NCBI GenBank assembly: GCA_934408705.1 | Contig: CAKRVL010000002.1 | Location: 6,173 to 70,172 of the forward strand | Source: an uncultured Blautia sp. | GTDB lineage: Bacteria; Bacillota; Clostridia; Lachnospirales; Lachnospiraceae | Length of the DNA: 64,000 nt | Direction of reading: 5' to 3' | Shown here: positions 1 to 8,115 of the stretch, in pieces | Layout: every line of letters starts with the position of its first letter | Numbering within the stretch: position 1 is the stretch's first letter | Translations under genes and position numbers: made by a program | The notes under the pieces: generated by a model | Told to the model about the DNA's origin: nothing | What the model saw: the letters and a program-made list of their open reading frames with translations, nothing else | Databases searched by the model: none

Positions 1-192
1 GAAGGTCAGATCATTATTGATGTTGGAATTAACGTAAATGCAGAAGGCAAGCTTTGTGGAGATGTTGATTACGCAGCAGTAGAGCCAATCGTAGATGCTA
101 TCACACCAGTTCCTGGCGGAGTTGGAAGTGTTACAACATCTGTTCTGGTAGGACATGTTGTTGAAGCAGCAATGCGTAAAGTAAATGCATAA
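1..192 (+). CDS. folD: FolD, methylenetetrahydrofolate dehydrogenase/cyclohydrolase (3' end only)
   Basis: The open frame enters from the window edge and gives 63 residues before TAA. It contains the C-terminal FolD signature ITPVPGGVG, followed by an amphipathic tail, and earlier the DVGIN strand of the Rossmann fold. FolD interconverts methylene- and formyl-tetrahydrofolate in the cytosol for one-carbon metabolism. The usual PMT after the PVPGGVG motif is SVT here, a mild variation. The catalytic N-terminal domain lies outside the window, so completeness cannot be judged. A terminator follows at 268-295, making this the last gene of its unit. Confidence 0.88.
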   Translation, partial: EGQIIIDVGINVNAEGKLCGDVDYAAVEPIVDAITPVPGGVGSVTTSVLVGHVVEAAMRKVNA

Positions 193-267
193 TTCCTGAT
201 CGGATTATAAATCAGATTATATATGAAATGATGTACGAAAGTACATTATGTGTCCAAGCATAAAAGA

Positions 268-295
268 AGCTCTCTGGGAAACCGGAGGGCTTTTT
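268..295 (+). terminator. Intrinsic terminator after folD
   Basis: A 10-bp stem with G-U pairs (AGCTCTCTGG / CCGGAGGGCT) is closed by a GAAA tetraloop and followed by five T. It sits 76 bases past the folD stop. Confidence 0.85.
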
Positions 296-329
296 AGAAG
301 CTAAAAAATATTTTGATACGGCAAAAAAA

Positions 330-358
330 TTGCTTTTCTCTTAAAAATATTGTATCAT
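330..358 (+). promoter_or_regulatory. Sigma-A-type promoter for MOSC-moaA
   Basis: TTGCTT and TATCAT are separated by exactly 17 bases, about 25 bases upstream of the MOSC ribosome-binding region. The match is moderate; the spacing is ideal. Confidence 0.55.
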
Positions 359-390
359 AGGAAGTAACAGATATATGGAGGTCGTGAGAT

Positions 391-819
391 ATGGGAAAAG
401 TGATAGCTGTGAACATCAGTGAGAAACGAGGAACTCAGAAGGTCAATGTTCATACTGCGAAGCTGATCGAGAATTATGGGCTGGAGAAGGATGCCCACGC
501 AGGGAACTGGCATCGCCAGGTCAGTCTTTTGTCCTATGAGAAAATAGAAGAATTCAAGGCAAAGGGAGCCCCCGTACAGGAAGGTGCTTTTGGAGAAAAC
601 CTCATTGTGCAGGGCTTTGATTTTAAGACTCTGCCTGTTGGCACCAGGCTTAAATGCAACGATGTGATTTTGGAAATTACCCAGATTGGGAAGCAATGCC
701 ATAACGGATGTGAGATATTCCAGATTATGGGGGAATGCATTATGCCAAAGGAAGGTGTGTTTGCCAGGGTACTCCACGGCGGCGTGATCTCTGAAGGAGA
801 TGAAATGGATTATGCTTGA
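391..819 (+). CDS. MOSC domain protein
   Basis: This 142-residue protein is a stand-alone MOSC domain. Typical features are the AGNWHRQVSLL segment near residues 37-47, the GAFGENL motif near 66-72, and the conserved cysteine in the QCHNGCE stretch. MOSC domains handle molybdenum cofactor or sulfur carried on a cysteine; here the cytosolic partner is presumably the moaA product, whose reading frame it overlaps. The start ATG is preceded by a GGAGG-type site. Single-domain MOSC proteins next to moaA are common in anaerobic Firmicutes; the exact reaction of this subfamily is not known to me. No other cofactor gene (moaC, moaE, moeA) is in the window. Confidence 0.85.
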   Translation: MGKVIAVNISEKRGTQKVNVHTAKLIENYGLEKDAHAGNWHRQVSLLSYEKIEEFKAKGAPVQEGAFGENLIVQGFDFKTLPVGTRLKCNDVILEITQIGKQCHNGCEIFQIMGECIMPKEGVFARVLHGGVISEGDEMDYA

Positions 820-1786
820 TCAGTATGGAAGAAATATTGACTATATGCGTATTTCCCTTACAGACCGCTGTAATTTGCGGTGTATATATTGCATGCCCGA
901 GGAAGGAATCTGTCAGATTCCACGTACGGAGCTCCTTGATCAGGAGGAGATTCTCAAGATCAGCAGGCTTGCCAGTGAACTTGGGATTTCCCGTATTAAG
1001 CTTACAGGCGGTGAACCATTGGTGCGCAGGATCTGTGTGCCCCTTGTAAAAGAATTAAAAGCGCTTCCGGGAATTAGGCAGGTGACACTGACTACCAATG
1101 GTATTCTACTGAAAGAGCAGCTGCCGGGGCTTATGGAAGCCGGTCTGGATGCACTGAATATCAGTCTGGATACCCTGAATCCAGAGAATTTCCAGAAGAT
1201 TACCAGACATAATGAGCTGGACAGAACTCTCGAAGGGCTTGCGACAGCTTTATCTTACCAGTCCCTTAAGGTCAAGGTAAATTGTGTTCCCACTTTCCAG
1301 ACAGATCAGGAGCTTTTACAGGTGGCAGCCCTTGCACGGGATAATCCTCTTCATGTGCGTTTTATTGAAATGATGCCCATCGGTCTTGGCAGGGAATTTA
1401 CAGCGAGAGATGAAAAAAACGTAAAAGATATTCTGAAAAAAGCCTATGGTCCTTTGACACCTGTATCAGAAATTCTTGGAAATGGCCCATGCCGTTACTA
1501 TACTCTTGAAAAATTTTGCGGCAAAATAGGCTTTATCAGCGCCTTGTCCCATAAGTTTTGCCAGCAGTGTAACCGTGTGCGCCTTACTTCAACGGGATAT
1601 CTGAAGGGATGTCTTCAGTTCCAAAATGGCGTGGATCTGAAGGTTCTTCTAAGGAATGGGGCATCTGATGAGATTTTGAAAAACGCTCTTCAAAAGGCTA
1701 TTTTTGAAAAACCAGCAGGTCATAATTTTCAGGAAAAAAAGAACGGAAGAGAAGAATCCCATATTATGTCACAGATTGGCGGCTGA
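812..1786 (+). CDS. moaA: GTP 3',8-cyclase MoaA
   Basis: Radical-SAM enzyme for the first step of molybdopterin synthesis, converting GTP to 3',8-cyclo-7,8-dihydro-GTP. The CNLRCIYC motif near residues 20-27 is the S-adenosylmethionine iron-sulfur site. The GGEP motif follows, and the second C-terminal cluster is visible as CQQC plus a cysteine about 14 residues on. The protein ends in the diagnostic Gly-Gly tail. I chose ATG 812 over the in-frame ATG at 800 because the GGAG site at 796-799 abuts 800 with no spacing. It overlaps the MOSC gene by 8 bases, implying coupled translation. No intrinsic terminator is evident after it. Confidence 0.93.
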   Translation: MLDQYGRNIDYMRISLTDRCNLRCIYCMPEEGICQIPRTELLDQEEILKISRLASELGISRIKLTGGEPLVRRICVPLVKELKALPGIRQVTLTTNGILLKEQLPGLMEAGLDALNISLDTLNPENFQKITRHNELDRTLEGLATALSYQSLKVKVNCVPTFQTDQELLQVAALARDNPLHVRFIEMMPIGLGREFTARDEKNVKDILKKAYGPLTPVSEILGNGPCRYYTLEKFCGKIGFISALSHKFCQQCNRVRLTSTGYLKGCLQFQNGVDLKVLLRNGASDEILKNALQKAIFEKPAGHNFQEKKNGREESHIMSQIGG

Positions 1787-2081
1787 TAATAAATGAATTT
1801 TCAACAATACATGAAACCGGCTTTTTGGATGTAGAAATATACATCTGACGATAGCAGGTTTTTGTCTGTCTAAACTCAGAAAGCAAAACACAAAATTATG
1901 CAAAAACATTGTTAATTAAAAGACTTTCAGTTAAAAGCTTGCCAAAATATACAAAAAATTATATAATTTTCATACAATAGTATCGAAGTTTATAAAAAAA
2001 TAAGAAATGCCGGAGACCTTATGGTGAAACATTCACAAAAGGGCCAGAGGTAGAACTGGCAAGTAAGGAGGATTAACAGTA
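1787..2081. other. moaA-hydrogenase intergenic region with structured leader
   Basis: These 295 bases hold a small hairpin (GATGTA/TACATC near 1830), a TTGTTAA half-site at 1909-1915 that resembles half of a Rex operator, the strong promoter at 1939-1967 and a leader of about 108 nucleotides. Just before the ribosome-binding site (AAGGAGG) the leader carries a 5-bp hairpin GCCAG/CTGGC at about 2042-2059. No open frame with a start site is evident. Confidence 0.5.
1939..1967 (+). promoter_or_regulatory. Strong sigma-A promoter of the hydrogenase operon
   Basis: TTGCCA and a perfect TATAAT are separated by 17 bases. The predicted transcript start is near 1974. A TTGTTAA sequence lies 24 bases upstream of the -35 element. 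Confidence 0.8.
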
Positions 2082-2561
2082 ATGTTAGATCAGTCATGGT
2101 ACAAAAAGACAGATGAGATTATTGAGCATTATGAAAAATGTGCGGCCTCACTAATTCCCATCATGCAGGACATTCAGGCAGAATACCGGTATCTGCCTGC
2201 AGAGCTTCTGACTTACATAGCTGAAAAAATTGGCGTTACAGAAGCGAAGGCATTTAGTGTTGCCACCTTCTATGAAAACTTTTCCTTTGAGCCTAAAGGA
2301 AAATATATCATTAAGGTGTGCGATGGTACAGCCTGTCATGTTAGAAAGTCAATTCCGGTGAAGGAAGCTTTTATGAAAGAATTGGGATTGAGCAATAAGA
2401 AGCACACAACAGATGACATGATGTTTACAGTAGAAACTGTTTCTTGCCTGGGTGCGTGTGGACTTGCTCCAACATGTATGGTAAACGATGAAGTACATGC
2501 AAAGATGACACCGGAGAAGGTAGTAGAACTTATTAGCAGATTGCGAGGTGAGAATGGATGA
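2082..2561 (+). CDS. hydC: NuoE-like [2Fe-2S] subunit of bifurcating [FeFe] hydrogenase (HydC)
   Basis: A 159-residue thioredoxin-fold ferredoxin of the NuoE/HydC family. The [2Fe-2S] ligands are visible as CDGTAC near residue 80 and SCLGAC near residue 122. In trimeric hydrogenases this subunit belongs to the electron-transfer module that couples NADH and ferredoxin oxidation to H2 formation. It sits first in a three-gene operon and overlaps the next gene by ATGA, so the subunits are translationally coupled. A clear AAGGAGG site precedes the ATG. A NADH dehydrogenase assignment is unlikely because the operon ends with a hydrogenase catalytic subunit. Confidence 0.92.
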   Translation: MLDQSWYKKTDEIIEHYEKCAASLIPIMQDIQAEYRYLPAELLTYIAEKIGVTEAKAFSVATFYENFSFEPKGKYIIKVCDGTACHVRKSIPVKEAFMKELGLSNKKHTTDDMMFTVETVSCLGACGLAPTCMVNDEVHAKMTPEKVVELISRLRGENG

Positions 2562-4429
2562 GGATTAACAGTAAAGAAGAGCTGCTGAACAAGAGGGCAG
2601 AGATCGAACAAAGGATCCAGAGCTTTACATGCCGTGTTCTCGTCTGTTCCGGTACCGGATGTATGGCTTCCGGTGCACAGAAAATTTACGATGAAATGGT
2701 AAAGCTTTGTGAAGGCATTGATGGTGTAGCAATTGAGATGCAGAAGGATATCCCTCATGTAGGTGTTATTAAAACAGGATGTCAGGGCCTTTGTGAATTA
2801 GGACCTCTTATGAGAATTGAGCCTTATGGATATCAATATGTACATGTTCAGGTAGAAGACTGTCTGGAGATCGTAGAACGTACAGTCCGTCTTGGACAGC
2901 CCGTGGATCGTCTGTTTTACCGTAATGGCGATGAAATCTGTCCTAAACCTGAGGACATTCCTTTCCTTAATCGTCAGACACGAATCGTTCTTGAGAATTG
3001 TGGAAAGATTGACGCAGAATCTATCGATGAATATATTGCTTCCGGAGGATTTTCAGCCCTTTCCAAGGCTATTACAAATATGACTCCACAGGATGTAATA
3101 GATGTGGTTACCAAGTCCGGTCTTCGTGGACGTGGTGGTGCCGGCTTCCCGGCTGGCAAGAAGTGGTCACAGGTGGCGAGACAGGCAGAGAAGACACGCT
3201 ATGTAGTATGTAATGGTGATGAGGGTGATCCAGGTGCATTTATGGATGGTTCTGTTATGGAAGGTGATCCATATAAGATGATTGAAGGTATGATCATTGC
3301 TGCATATGCAGTCGGTGCTGAGAATGGATATATTTATGTACGTGCTGAGTATCCTCTTTCCGTAGCAAGACTTCGCCTGGCTATTTCACAGGCTGAGAAA
3401 TATGGTTTCCTTGGAGATAACATTCTTAACAGTGGTGTTAATTTCCACCTTCATATCAATCGTGGTGCAGGAGCGTTCGTATGCGGTGAGGGTTCTGCCC
3501 TGACTTCTTCCATTGAAGGAAACAGAGGTATGCCTCGTGTAAAACCGCCTCGTACTGTTGAGAAGGGCCTGTGGGGAAAGCCAACAGTATTAAATAACGT
3601 AGAGACTTATGCGAATGTACCGAAGATCATTGTGGAGGGAGCTGACTGGTTCCGTACTATTGGAACAGAGGGAAGCCCGGGAACAAAGACCTTTTCATTG
3701 ACAGGAGCAATTGAAAATACAGGCCTTATTGAAGTTCCAATGGGAACCACACTCCGGGAGATCATTTATGACATAGGAGGTGGCCTGAAGAGTGGTGCTG
3801 CGTTTAAGGGCGTTCAGATCGGTGGACCATCCGGTGGCTGTCTGATAGAAGATCAGCTTGATGCTCCCCTTGATTTTGATTCAGTAAAGAAATTAGATGC
3901 GATTATGGGCTCAGGTGGTCTTGTTGTTATGGATGAGAATACCTGTATGGTAGAGGTTGCCCGTTTCTTTATGAGCTTTACACAGCGTGAGAGCTGTGGT
4001 AAATGTGTTCCTTGCCGTGAGGGTACCAAGCGTATGCTGGAAATTCTGGAGAAGATTGTAGGTGGAAATGGTGAGATGTCAGATCTTGATGAGCTGGAAG
4101 AACTGGCAACTATGGTTCAGAGCATGGCACTTTGCGGACTTGGCAAGAGTGCACCTCTTCCTGTATTAAGCACCATGAAGCGTTTCCGTGAGGAGTACGA
4201 AGAGCATATTAAGGACAAAAAGTGTCGTGCAAAGGTCTGCACAGCACTCCGTCAGTTCCACATCAATCCGGAATTCTGTATCGGCTGTGGAAAATGTGCC
4301 AAGAACTGTCCTGCCGGAGCAATATCCGGTAAGATCAAATCACCTTATCATATTAATAATGATATATGTATCAAGTGTGGCAGCTGTAAAGACAACTGTA
4401 ACTTTGATGCAATATATGTGGAAATGTAG
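2558..4429 (+). CDS. hydB: NuoF-like FMN/NAD(H)-binding subunit of bifurcating [FeFe] hydrogenase (HydB)
   Basis: This 623-residue flavoprotein begins with a thioredoxin-like [2Fe-2S] domain (CSGTGC near residue 31), then the NuoF core. The glycine-rich flavin/NADH site GRGGAGFPAGKKW lies near 190 and a [4Fe-4S] site SCGKCVPCREG near 480. The C-terminus is a two-cluster ferredoxin with CIGCGKCAKNCP and CIKCGSCKDNC. This is the architecture of HydB/HndC. It is the site of NAD(H) exchange and flavin-linked electron distribution, in the cytosol. It lies between hydC and hydA with a 4-base overlap upstream and a 14-base gap with a GGAGG site downstream. Confidence 0.93.
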   Translation: MRINSKEELLNKRAEIEQRIQSFTCRVLVCSGTGCMASGAQKIYDEMVKLCEGIDGVAIEMQKDIPHVGVIKTGCQGLCELGPLMRIEPYGYQYVHVQVEDCLEIVERTVRLGQPVDRLFYRNGDEICPKPEDIPFLNRQTRIVLENCGKIDAESIDEYIASGGFSALSKAITNMTPQDVIDVVTKSGLRGRGGAGFPAGKKWSQVARQAEKTRYVVCNGDEGDPGAFMDGSVMEGDPYKMIEGMIIAAYAVGAENGYIYVRAEYPLSVARLRLAISQAEKYGFLGDNILNSGVNFHLHINRGAGAFVCGEGSALTSSIEGNRGMPRVKPPRTVEKGLWGKPTVLNNVETYANVPKIIVEGADWFRTIGTEGSPGTKTFSLTGAIENTGLIEVPMGTTLREIIYDIGGGLKSGAAFKGVQIGGPSGGCLIEDQLDAPLDFDSVKKLDAIMGSGGLVVMDENTCMVEVARFFMSFTQRESCGKCVPCREGTKRMLEILEKIVGGNGEMSDLDELEELATMVQSMALCGLGKSAPLPVLSTMKRFREEYEEHIKDKKCRAKVCTALRQFHINPEFCIGCGKCAKNCPAGAISGKIKSPYHINNDICIKCGSCKDNCNFDAIYVEM

Positions 4430-4443
4430 AGGGAGGACAGATT

Positions 4444-6132
4444 ATGGGTATAATGACAATTGACGGCAGAAAGGTCGAATTTACAGATGAGAAAAATGTC
4501 CTGACTGTGATTCGTAAGGCAGGCATTAATATTCCTACCCTTTGTTATCACTCCGAGGTTTCTACATTTGGAGCCTGTCGTCTGTGTACGGTAGAGGATG
4601 ACAGAGGAAGAACCTTCGCTTCCTGTTCTGAGGAGCCAAGGGATGGAATGGTAATATATACCAATTCAGGTAAAATTAAAAAATACAGAAAGCTGGTAGT
4701 GGAACTGCTTCTGGCAGCACATTGCCGCGACTGTACTACTTGTGTTAAAAGTGGAGAGTGCGTTCTTCAGGAACTGGCTCATCGTCTTGGAGTACATAAT
4801 ATTCGTTTTCAGAATACAAGAGAGCATTATGAGATCGATGACAGTTCACCATCTCTGATCAGAGATCCTAATAAGTGTATCCTTTGCGGTGATTGTGTAC
4901 GTGCATGTGAGGAGCTTCAGGGAATTGGTGCGTTGAACTTTGCATACCGTGGGACAGAGGCTATTGTAATTCCTGCATTCAATAAAAAAATTGCTGAAAC
5001 CCAGTGTGTTAACTGCGGACAGTGCCGTGTATTCTGTCCTACAGGCGCTATTTCCATTAAGACACATATGGACGAAGTCTGGGAGGCTCTTGCAGATCCG
5101 GAGGTCCGTGTAGTTGCCCAGATCGCACCTGCAGTCAGAGTTGCTGTCGGCGATCATTACAGTCTCACTAAGGGGCGTAGTGTAATGGGCAAAATTGTTA
5201 ATGCACTTCATAGAATGGGCTTCGATGAGATTTATGATACTGCGTTCAGTGCGGATCTTACCATTATGGAAGAAACTGCTGAGTTTCTGAACAGAGTTGA
5301 AAAGGGAGAGAACCTTCCTCTTCTGACCTCCTGTTGTCCTGCATGGGTGAAATTTATCACAGATCAGTATAAGGAGTATATTCCTAATCTTTCTACATGC
5401 AGATCTCCACAGGGTATGATGTCTGCAGTTATTAAAGAATATTTCCGTGATCCTGAAAATGCCAAGGGCAAGAAGACGGTTATGGTTTCTATTATGCCAT
5501 GTACTGCTAAAAAGGCAGAAGCAATCCGTCCTAACAGCTTTACTGAAGGCGTAAAGGATACAGATATTGTGATCACGACTACAGAGCTGATACGAATGAT
5601 CGATAATTTTGGAATTGATTTTGCCCAGTTAGAGCCAGAGGCATGTGATATGCCATTTGGATTTGGTTCTGGCGGAGGAGTTATCTTTGGTGTGACTGGT
5701 GGTGTTACGGAGGCAGTTCTTCGCCGCTTAAGCCCGGATCATTCCAAAGAAACTATGCGTGAGATTTCAGAATGTGGTGTTCGCGGAGATGAGGGAATTA
5801 AGGAATTCACAGTTCCATATAAAGGCATGGATATTAATGTATGTGTAACCAGTGGACTTGCCAATGCACGAACTGTTATGGAACGTGTTAAGAATGGTGA
5901 AGCGAATTATCATCTGATCGAGGTTATGGCATGCCGCCGCGGATGTATCATGGGTGGTGGACAGCCGGTACGTGCCGGCGTAAGGACCAAGGCGGCGAGA
6001 GCCAAGGGACTGTACAATGCTGACAGTACCATGCTGATCAAGAAGTCTGATGAGAACCCAATGGTTCAGGAGCTTTACAATGGACTTCTTAAAGGCAAAG
6101 AACATAAGCTGTTGCATAATGAGTTTTATTAA
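4444..6132 (+). CDS. hydA: [FeFe] hydrogenase catalytic subunit (HydA, group A3-like)
   Basis: The 562-residue catalytic subunit has an N-terminal plant-type [2Fe-2S] domain (cysteines near 34, 45, 48 and 62). A His-Cys3 cluster site follows (HCRDCTTCVKSGEC), then a two-[4Fe-4S] ferredoxin and the H-cluster domain. The three H-cluster motifs are present: TSCCPAW near residue 295, MPCTAKK near 351 and MACRRGC near 495. With hydC and hydB it matches trimeric hydrogenases that oxidise NADH and reduced ferredoxin together and release H2. Assignment to group A3 is inference from operon content. The maturation genes hydE, hydF and hydG are not in the window. The gene ends in the hairpin shared with spoIVA. 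Confidence 0.94.
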   Translation: MGIMTIDGRKVEFTDEKNVLTVIRKAGINIPTLCYHSEVSTFGACRLCTVEDDRGRTFASCSEEPRDGMVIYTNSGKIKKYRKLVVELLLAAHCRDCTTCVKSGECVLQELAHRLGVHNIRFQNTREHYEIDDSSPSLIRDPNKCILCGDCVRACEELQGIGALNFAYRGTEAIVIPAFNKKIAETQCVNCGQCRVFCPTGAISIKTHMDEVWEALADPEVRVVAQIAPAVRVAVGDHYSLTKGRSVMGKIVNALHRMGFDEIYDTAFSADLTIMEETAEFLNRVEKGENLPLLTSCCPAWVKFITDQYKEYIPNLSTCRSPQGMMSAVIKEYFRDPENAKGKKTVMVSIMPCTAKKAEAIRPNSFTEGVKDTDIVITTTELIRMIDNFGIDFAQLEPEACDMPFGFGSGGGVIFGVTGGVTEAVLRRLSPDHSKETMREISECGVRGDEGIKEFTVPYKGMDINVCVTSGLANARTVMERVKNGEANYHLIEVMACRRGCIMGGGQPVRAGVRTKAARAKGLYNADSTMLIKKSDENPMVQELYNGLLKGKEHKLLHNEFY

Positions 6133-6145
6133 TTACTAACATAAT

Positions 6146-6232
6146 AAAAAGCCCGACTGCATAATATTTAGAGGAAGAATGTAAGCATTTATTATTTATG
6201 AACCTTTCAATTAATATGCAGGAGGGCTTTTT
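6146..6232 (+). terminator. hydA terminator whose 3' arm contains the spoIVA Shine-Dalgarno
   Basis: AAAAAGCCC (6146-6154) pairs with GGGCTTTTT (6224-6232). A tandem GA/GA mismatch follows, then CTGCATA (6157-6163) pairs with TATGCAG (6215-6221), enclosing a 51-base loop. The AGGAGGG ribosome-binding site of spoIVA (6220-6226) lies wholly in the 3' arm, and ATG follows at 6235. The loop begins with a perfect sigma-E-type -35 (TAATATT, 6162-6168). The best -10 is CATTTATT at 6186-6193, at a longer than usual 17-base spacing. Confidence 0.75.
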
Positions 6233-6234
6233 GT

Positions 6235-7704
6235 ATGGAAAATTTTCAGATTTATCGTGACATACAGGCCAGAACCGGTGGCGATATATACATAGGTGTT
6301 GTAGGCCCTGTGCGCACAGGAAAATCTACTTTCATCCGCAGGTTTATGGAGCTTGTGGCGTTGCCTGGGATGGAAGAAAAAACACAAAAAGAAGTGCGTG
6401 ATCAGCTTCCCCTAAGTGGCTCTGGAAAAATGATCACAACGGTGGAACCAAAGTTTATTCCAAAAGAAGCTGTACAGGTTAATCTTGGGGAAGATATGAA
6501 GGTAAAGATCCGACTCATCGATTGTGTCGGTTTTGTTGTAAAAGACGCGGGAGGAAACATTGAAGACGGAAAAGAGCGCATGGTAAAAACTCCCTGGTTT
6601 TCCAAGGCAGTTCCCTTTCATGAAGCGGCAAAAGCAGGAACTGAAAAAGTTATCCAGGAACATTCTACAATTGGACTTGTGATAACCACAGATGGCAGCT
6701 TCGGAGAAATTCCAAGAGATAACTTTGTCCAGGCAGAAGAACAGACAATATCAGAGCTAAAAGAACAGGGAAAACCCTTTCTTATAGTGATAAATTCCCA
6801 GCTTCCACATAGAGAGGAAACCAAACAGCTTGTAAACGAGCTGCAGCAGAAATATCAGGTATCAGTTATAGCTGTGAATTGTGAACAACTGAAAAAAGAA
6901 GATGTAGCTCAGATTCTGGAGAAGCTCCTTTATGAATTTCCAGTTACACAACTACAATTTTTTGTCCCTAAATGGGTAGAAATGTTGTCTGTAGACAGTG
7001 AATTGAAATGTCAGATTCTTACTCAGATAAAAGCCTGTATGAAAAAGCTTCTGCATATACGTGATATCACAAGAGAATCAGTAAAGCTGGAAGGTCCTTA
7101 TGTGCAGGATACCCTTCTGGACCGTGTCTGTTTATCAGACGGAACAGTTCAGATACGAATACATGTGGATGATAAATATTACTATAAAATGTTAAGCGAT
7201 ATGAGTGGAATTCCTATGGAAAGTGAATATGAGCTGATCCATACTATAAAAGAGCTTGCTGCTATGAAGGAGAAATATGTGAAGGTAAAGGATGCTTTGG
7301 ATGCAGTGAATGGAAGTGGTTATGGAGTTGTAGTGCCAGAGCTTTCCCAGATCCAGCTGGAGGAACCTGCTGTGATAAGACAGGGAAATAAATATGGCGT
7401 AAAGATTAAATCAAAGAGTCCATCTATTCATATGATCAAGGCAAATATTGAGACCGAGATTGCACCGATTGTAGGTACAGAGCAGCAGGCAAAGGATCTG
7501 ATCACATACATAGGAGAAAGTGATTCCAGGGGTGAAAGTATCTGGGAGACAAACATATTTGGAAAATCTGTTGAACAGCTGGTACAGGACGGAATACGAA
7601 ATAAGCTTGCAGCTATCAGCGAGGAAAGCCAGGTAAAGCTTCAGGATACCATGCAGAAAATTGTAAATGACAGTAAAGGTGGTCTTGTATGTATCATAAT
7701 ATAA
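6235..7704 (+). CDS. spoIVA: Stage IV sporulation protein A, coat morphogenetic ATPase
   Basis: The 489-residue protein matches SpoIVA, the ATPase that polymerises on the forespore outer membrane and serves as the basement layer of the spore coat. The N-terminal GTPase-like domain carries the P-loop GPVRTGKS at residues 24-31. The middle and C-terminal domains are family-typical, and the C-terminus ends in a hydrophobic CIII tail as in known SpoIVA proteins. It is made in the mother cell under sigma-E in model species. Its ribosome-binding site is sequestered in the upstream terminator, so expression from hydA read-through should be blocked. It is monocistronic, with a terminator directly downstream. 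Confidence 0.95.
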   Translation: MENFQIYRDIQARTGGDIYIGVVGPVRTGKSTFIRRFMELVALPGMEEKTQKEVRDQLPLSGSGKMITTVEPKFIPKEAVQVNLGEDMKVKIRLIDCVGFVVKDAGGNIEDGKERMVKTPWFSKAVPFHEAAKAGTEKVIQEHSTIGLVITTDGSFGEIPRDNFVQAEEQTISELKEQGKPFLIVINSQLPHREETKQLVNELQQKYQVSVIAVNCEQLKKEDVAQILEKLLYEFPVTQLQFFVPKWVEMLSVDSELKCQILTQIKACMKKLLHIRDITRESVKLEGPYVQDTLLDRVCLSDGTVQIRIHVDDKYYYKMLSDMSGIPMESEYELIHTIKELAAMKEKYVKVKDALDAVNGSGYGVVVPELSQIQLEEPAVIRQGNKYGVKIKSKSPSIHMIKANIETEIAPIVGTEQQAKDLITYIGESDSRGESIWETNIFGKSVEQLVQDGIRNKLAAISEESQVKLQDTMQKIVNDSKGGLVCIII

Positions 7705-7715
7705 GGGTTTTACAC

Positions 7716-7746
7716 AAAAAAAGGCAGTGTTGTTTCTGCCTTTTTT
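7716..7746. terminator. Bidirectional terminator between spoIVA and the small minus-strand gene
   Basis: A7GGCAG and CTGCCTTTTTT form an A/T-flanked stem with a TGTTGTTT loop. The poly-A and poly-T flanks let it work for spoIVA and for the converging 53-residue gene. Confidence 0.9.
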
Positions 7747-7780
7747 GTATGGGAAAATGTCAAATAGTATCAGCTGTTCA

Positions 7781-7942
7781 TCAATATCCGTGCTCTTTTT
7801 TCCAACGCTGCAGATATTCCAGCTGTTCCTGGTCTGAAAGATACTGAGAATAGGAATCGTTACCTGCAGCCAGACAGCAGAAGAGAATAAGAAGCTGTAA
7901 GGCAAAAAATAAAATCATAAGTAAAATAATTGGGAACATCAT
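7781..7942 (-). CDS. Small single-span membrane peptide, 53 residues
   Basis: I do not recognise this gene. On the minus strand a near-perfect AAAAGGAGGG site precedes ATG-ATG and an open frame of 53 codons ending in TGA. The product starts with a hydrophobic segment (MMFPIILLMILFFALQLLI), then a short CCLAAG turn, and a charged tyrosine- and glutamine-rich tail ending in KKEHGY. That suggests a membrane-anchored peptide with a tail of about 27 residues. The second ATG (7939) has the better spacing. It lies tail-to-tail with spoIVA and shares its terminator. A sporulation role is possible from position only. Confidence 0.7.
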   Translation of the reverse strand: MMFPIILLMILFFALQLLILFCCLAAGNDSYSQYLSDQEQLEYLQRWKKEHGY

Positions 7943-8115
7943 AAACCCTCCTTTTAAGCTTTATAAAAAAGTCTTTACGGAAAAGTTAAATTTATACATT
8001 CTACGCTCCAAAAGTGGAAATTTATACTCGATTTTGTTATAATATGGAAAACTGCTTTTACAATTAAATAAAGCAATGCGATATAATGAAGTATCAAGTG
8101 GAAGAGGAGAATTGT
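7943..8115. promoter_or_regulatory. Divergent control region with paired direct repeats
   Basis: AAATTTATAC occurs twice, at 7988-7997 and 8018-8027, exactly 30 bases apart, between the divergent small gene and the transglutaminase gene. A plus-strand promoter (TGGAAA, 17 bases, TATAAT) is at 8015-8043, its -35 overlapping the second repeat. A second TATAAT at 8082-8087 has TTTACA 19 bases upstream. No further gene is seen. Confidence 0.5.
8015..8043 (+). promoter_or_regulatory. Candidate sigma-A promoter for the secreted-protein cluster
   Basis: TGGAAA and a perfect TATAAT are spaced by 17 bases, about 70 bases upstream of the chosen start codon. Confidence 0.5.

Noticed and set aside
8086-8115. 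Longer start for the transglutaminase gene
   Set aside because: It would put ten residues before the signal peptide and lacks a ribosome-binding site; ATG 8116 has GAGGAG.
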